This document shows positions 63,613 to 64,000 of a DNA stretch of 64,000 nucleotides, one piece after another. The stretch is from positions 558,001 to 622,000 of the forward strand of contig MPMM01000001.1 in the NCBI GenBank assembly GCA_002238505.1. Direction: 5' to 3'. A model generated the notes under the pieces. The model ran no database searches, was not told where the DNA came from, and saw only the letters and a program-made list of their open reading frames with translations. The number at the start of each line of letters is the position of its first letter. Positions within the stretch are counted from its first letter, which is position 1. The DNA comes from SAR202 cluster bacterium bin22 (GTDB taxonomy: Bacteria; Chloroflexota; Dehalococcoidia; Lucifugimonadales; UBA3495). The position numbers and the translations under genes are program-made.

Positions 63613-64000
63613 TTAGCTGTGCTTGGTCAAGATTTCAGGGCCATCTTCAGTGATGGCAATGGTATGCTCAAAGTGCGAGGACAACAAACCATCTGCCGTT
63701 ACCACGGTCCAGTCGTCATCCAGAATCCTGGTATGCCAGTCCCCGAGGTTGAGCATGGGTTCAATGGCGATGCACATGCCGGCGCGCAGCAGTTGGCCCC
63801 GTCCCGGCTGACCATAATTGGGAACCTGGGGGTCCTCGTGGAGAAAACGTCCAACTCCGTGGCCCACAAACTCCCGAACCACGGCATAACCCCTGGCCTC
63901 ACTGTAGGTCTGCACAGCAGCACCTATGTCTCCAATGCGGTTGCCAGGCCGGGCAGCCTTGATTCCTTCTTCCAGGCTGAGACGGGTCGCATCCATCAGG
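63613..64000 (-). CDS. map: methionine aminopeptidase, C-terminal part
   Basis: The frame is open to the right edge, so only the last 129 codons are seen. The metal ligands HGVG (in [14 protein letters not shown]) and E in AIEPML and the final FEHTIAI are typical of the type I enzyme, which removes the initiator methionine. It heads the operon with infA, as usual. Confidence 0.95.
   Translation of the reverse strand, partial: LMDATRLSLEEGIKAARPGNRIGDIGAAVQTYSEARGYAVVREFVGHGVGRFLHEDPQVPNYGQPGRGQLLRAGMCIAIEPMLNLGDWHTRILDDDWTVVTADGLLSSHFEHTIAITEDGPEILTKHS

Overview
The window reads as a chromosomal segment of a free-living Chloroflexota-like bacterium, most plausibly a Dehalococcoidia/SAR202-type lineage. 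That placement is inferred from gene content: two luciferase-like flavin/F420 monooxygenases, paired acyl-CoA dehydrogenases, RraA-, cyclase- and amidase-family catabolic enzymes, MaoC-like dehydratases, an alpha-type ribosomal operon next to rplM-rpsI, and frequent TTG initiation codons. No marker phylogeny could be run. I see no rRNA, transposase, prophage or CRISPR array.

Layout. 1-6 kb: the 3' part of a FAD-linked oxidase/iron-sulfur fusion, two translationally coupled secreted proteins (one with a dockerin-like end), and an amidase. 6-14.9 kb: an AcoX/NAD-kinase-like protein, an orphan DNA methyltransferase, a TauE/SafE exporter, thioredoxin reductase, a sugar-nucleotide epimerase, a 3-hydroxyacid dehydrogenase, a RidA-like protein, and the gamma and beta subunits of a sodium-pumping decarboxylase without the alpha subunit. 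15-22.8 kb: enoyl-CoA hydratase, a cyclophilin lipoprotein, RraA, XerD-like recombinase, UvrC and small unknowns. 23-31.5 kb: aldehyde dehydrogenase, PIG-L deacetylase, cupin, MmcB-like nuclease, F420-type oxidoreductase, pterin dehydratase, sugar isomerase, argH-rpe, and rpmB. 31.7-41.4 kb: cyclase, FAD disulfide reductase, an amidase with an AtzG/GatC-like small partner, an NHL propeller, tRNA-Ala(GGC), a MaoC pair, an MFS transporter and a second PIG-L protein. 41.4-48.9 kb (minus strand): pncB, a fused etfB-etfA, two acyl-CoA dehydrogenases, a YHS protein and a luciferase-like monooxygenase.

The clearest regulatory unit is at 49.1-55.5 kb. A consensus-like sigma-70 promoter, a SAM-I riboswitch and an intrinsic terminator precede mtnA, an arylsulfotransferase-like propeller, mtnP, a rhodanese, ahcY and metK. 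The unit makes SAM, clears S-adenosylhomocysteine and starts methylthioadenosine salvage. A second unassigned RNA hairpin sits just before metK.

The right end carries a phosphoglucomutase, a ccdA-like gene broken by an 82-bp imperfect tandem duplication that looks like an assembly error, and the minus-strand operon map-infA-rpmJ-rpsM-rpsK-rpsD-rpoA-rplQ-truA-rplM-rpsI, closed by a strong terminator. RpoA carries an unusual acidic C-terminal tail of about 74 residues. No single locus is an obviously new defence or mobile system. The best leads are the divergent EtfBA fusion, the propeller inside the SAM operon, the unassigned metK leader, the amidase/AtzG pair and the RpoA tail.
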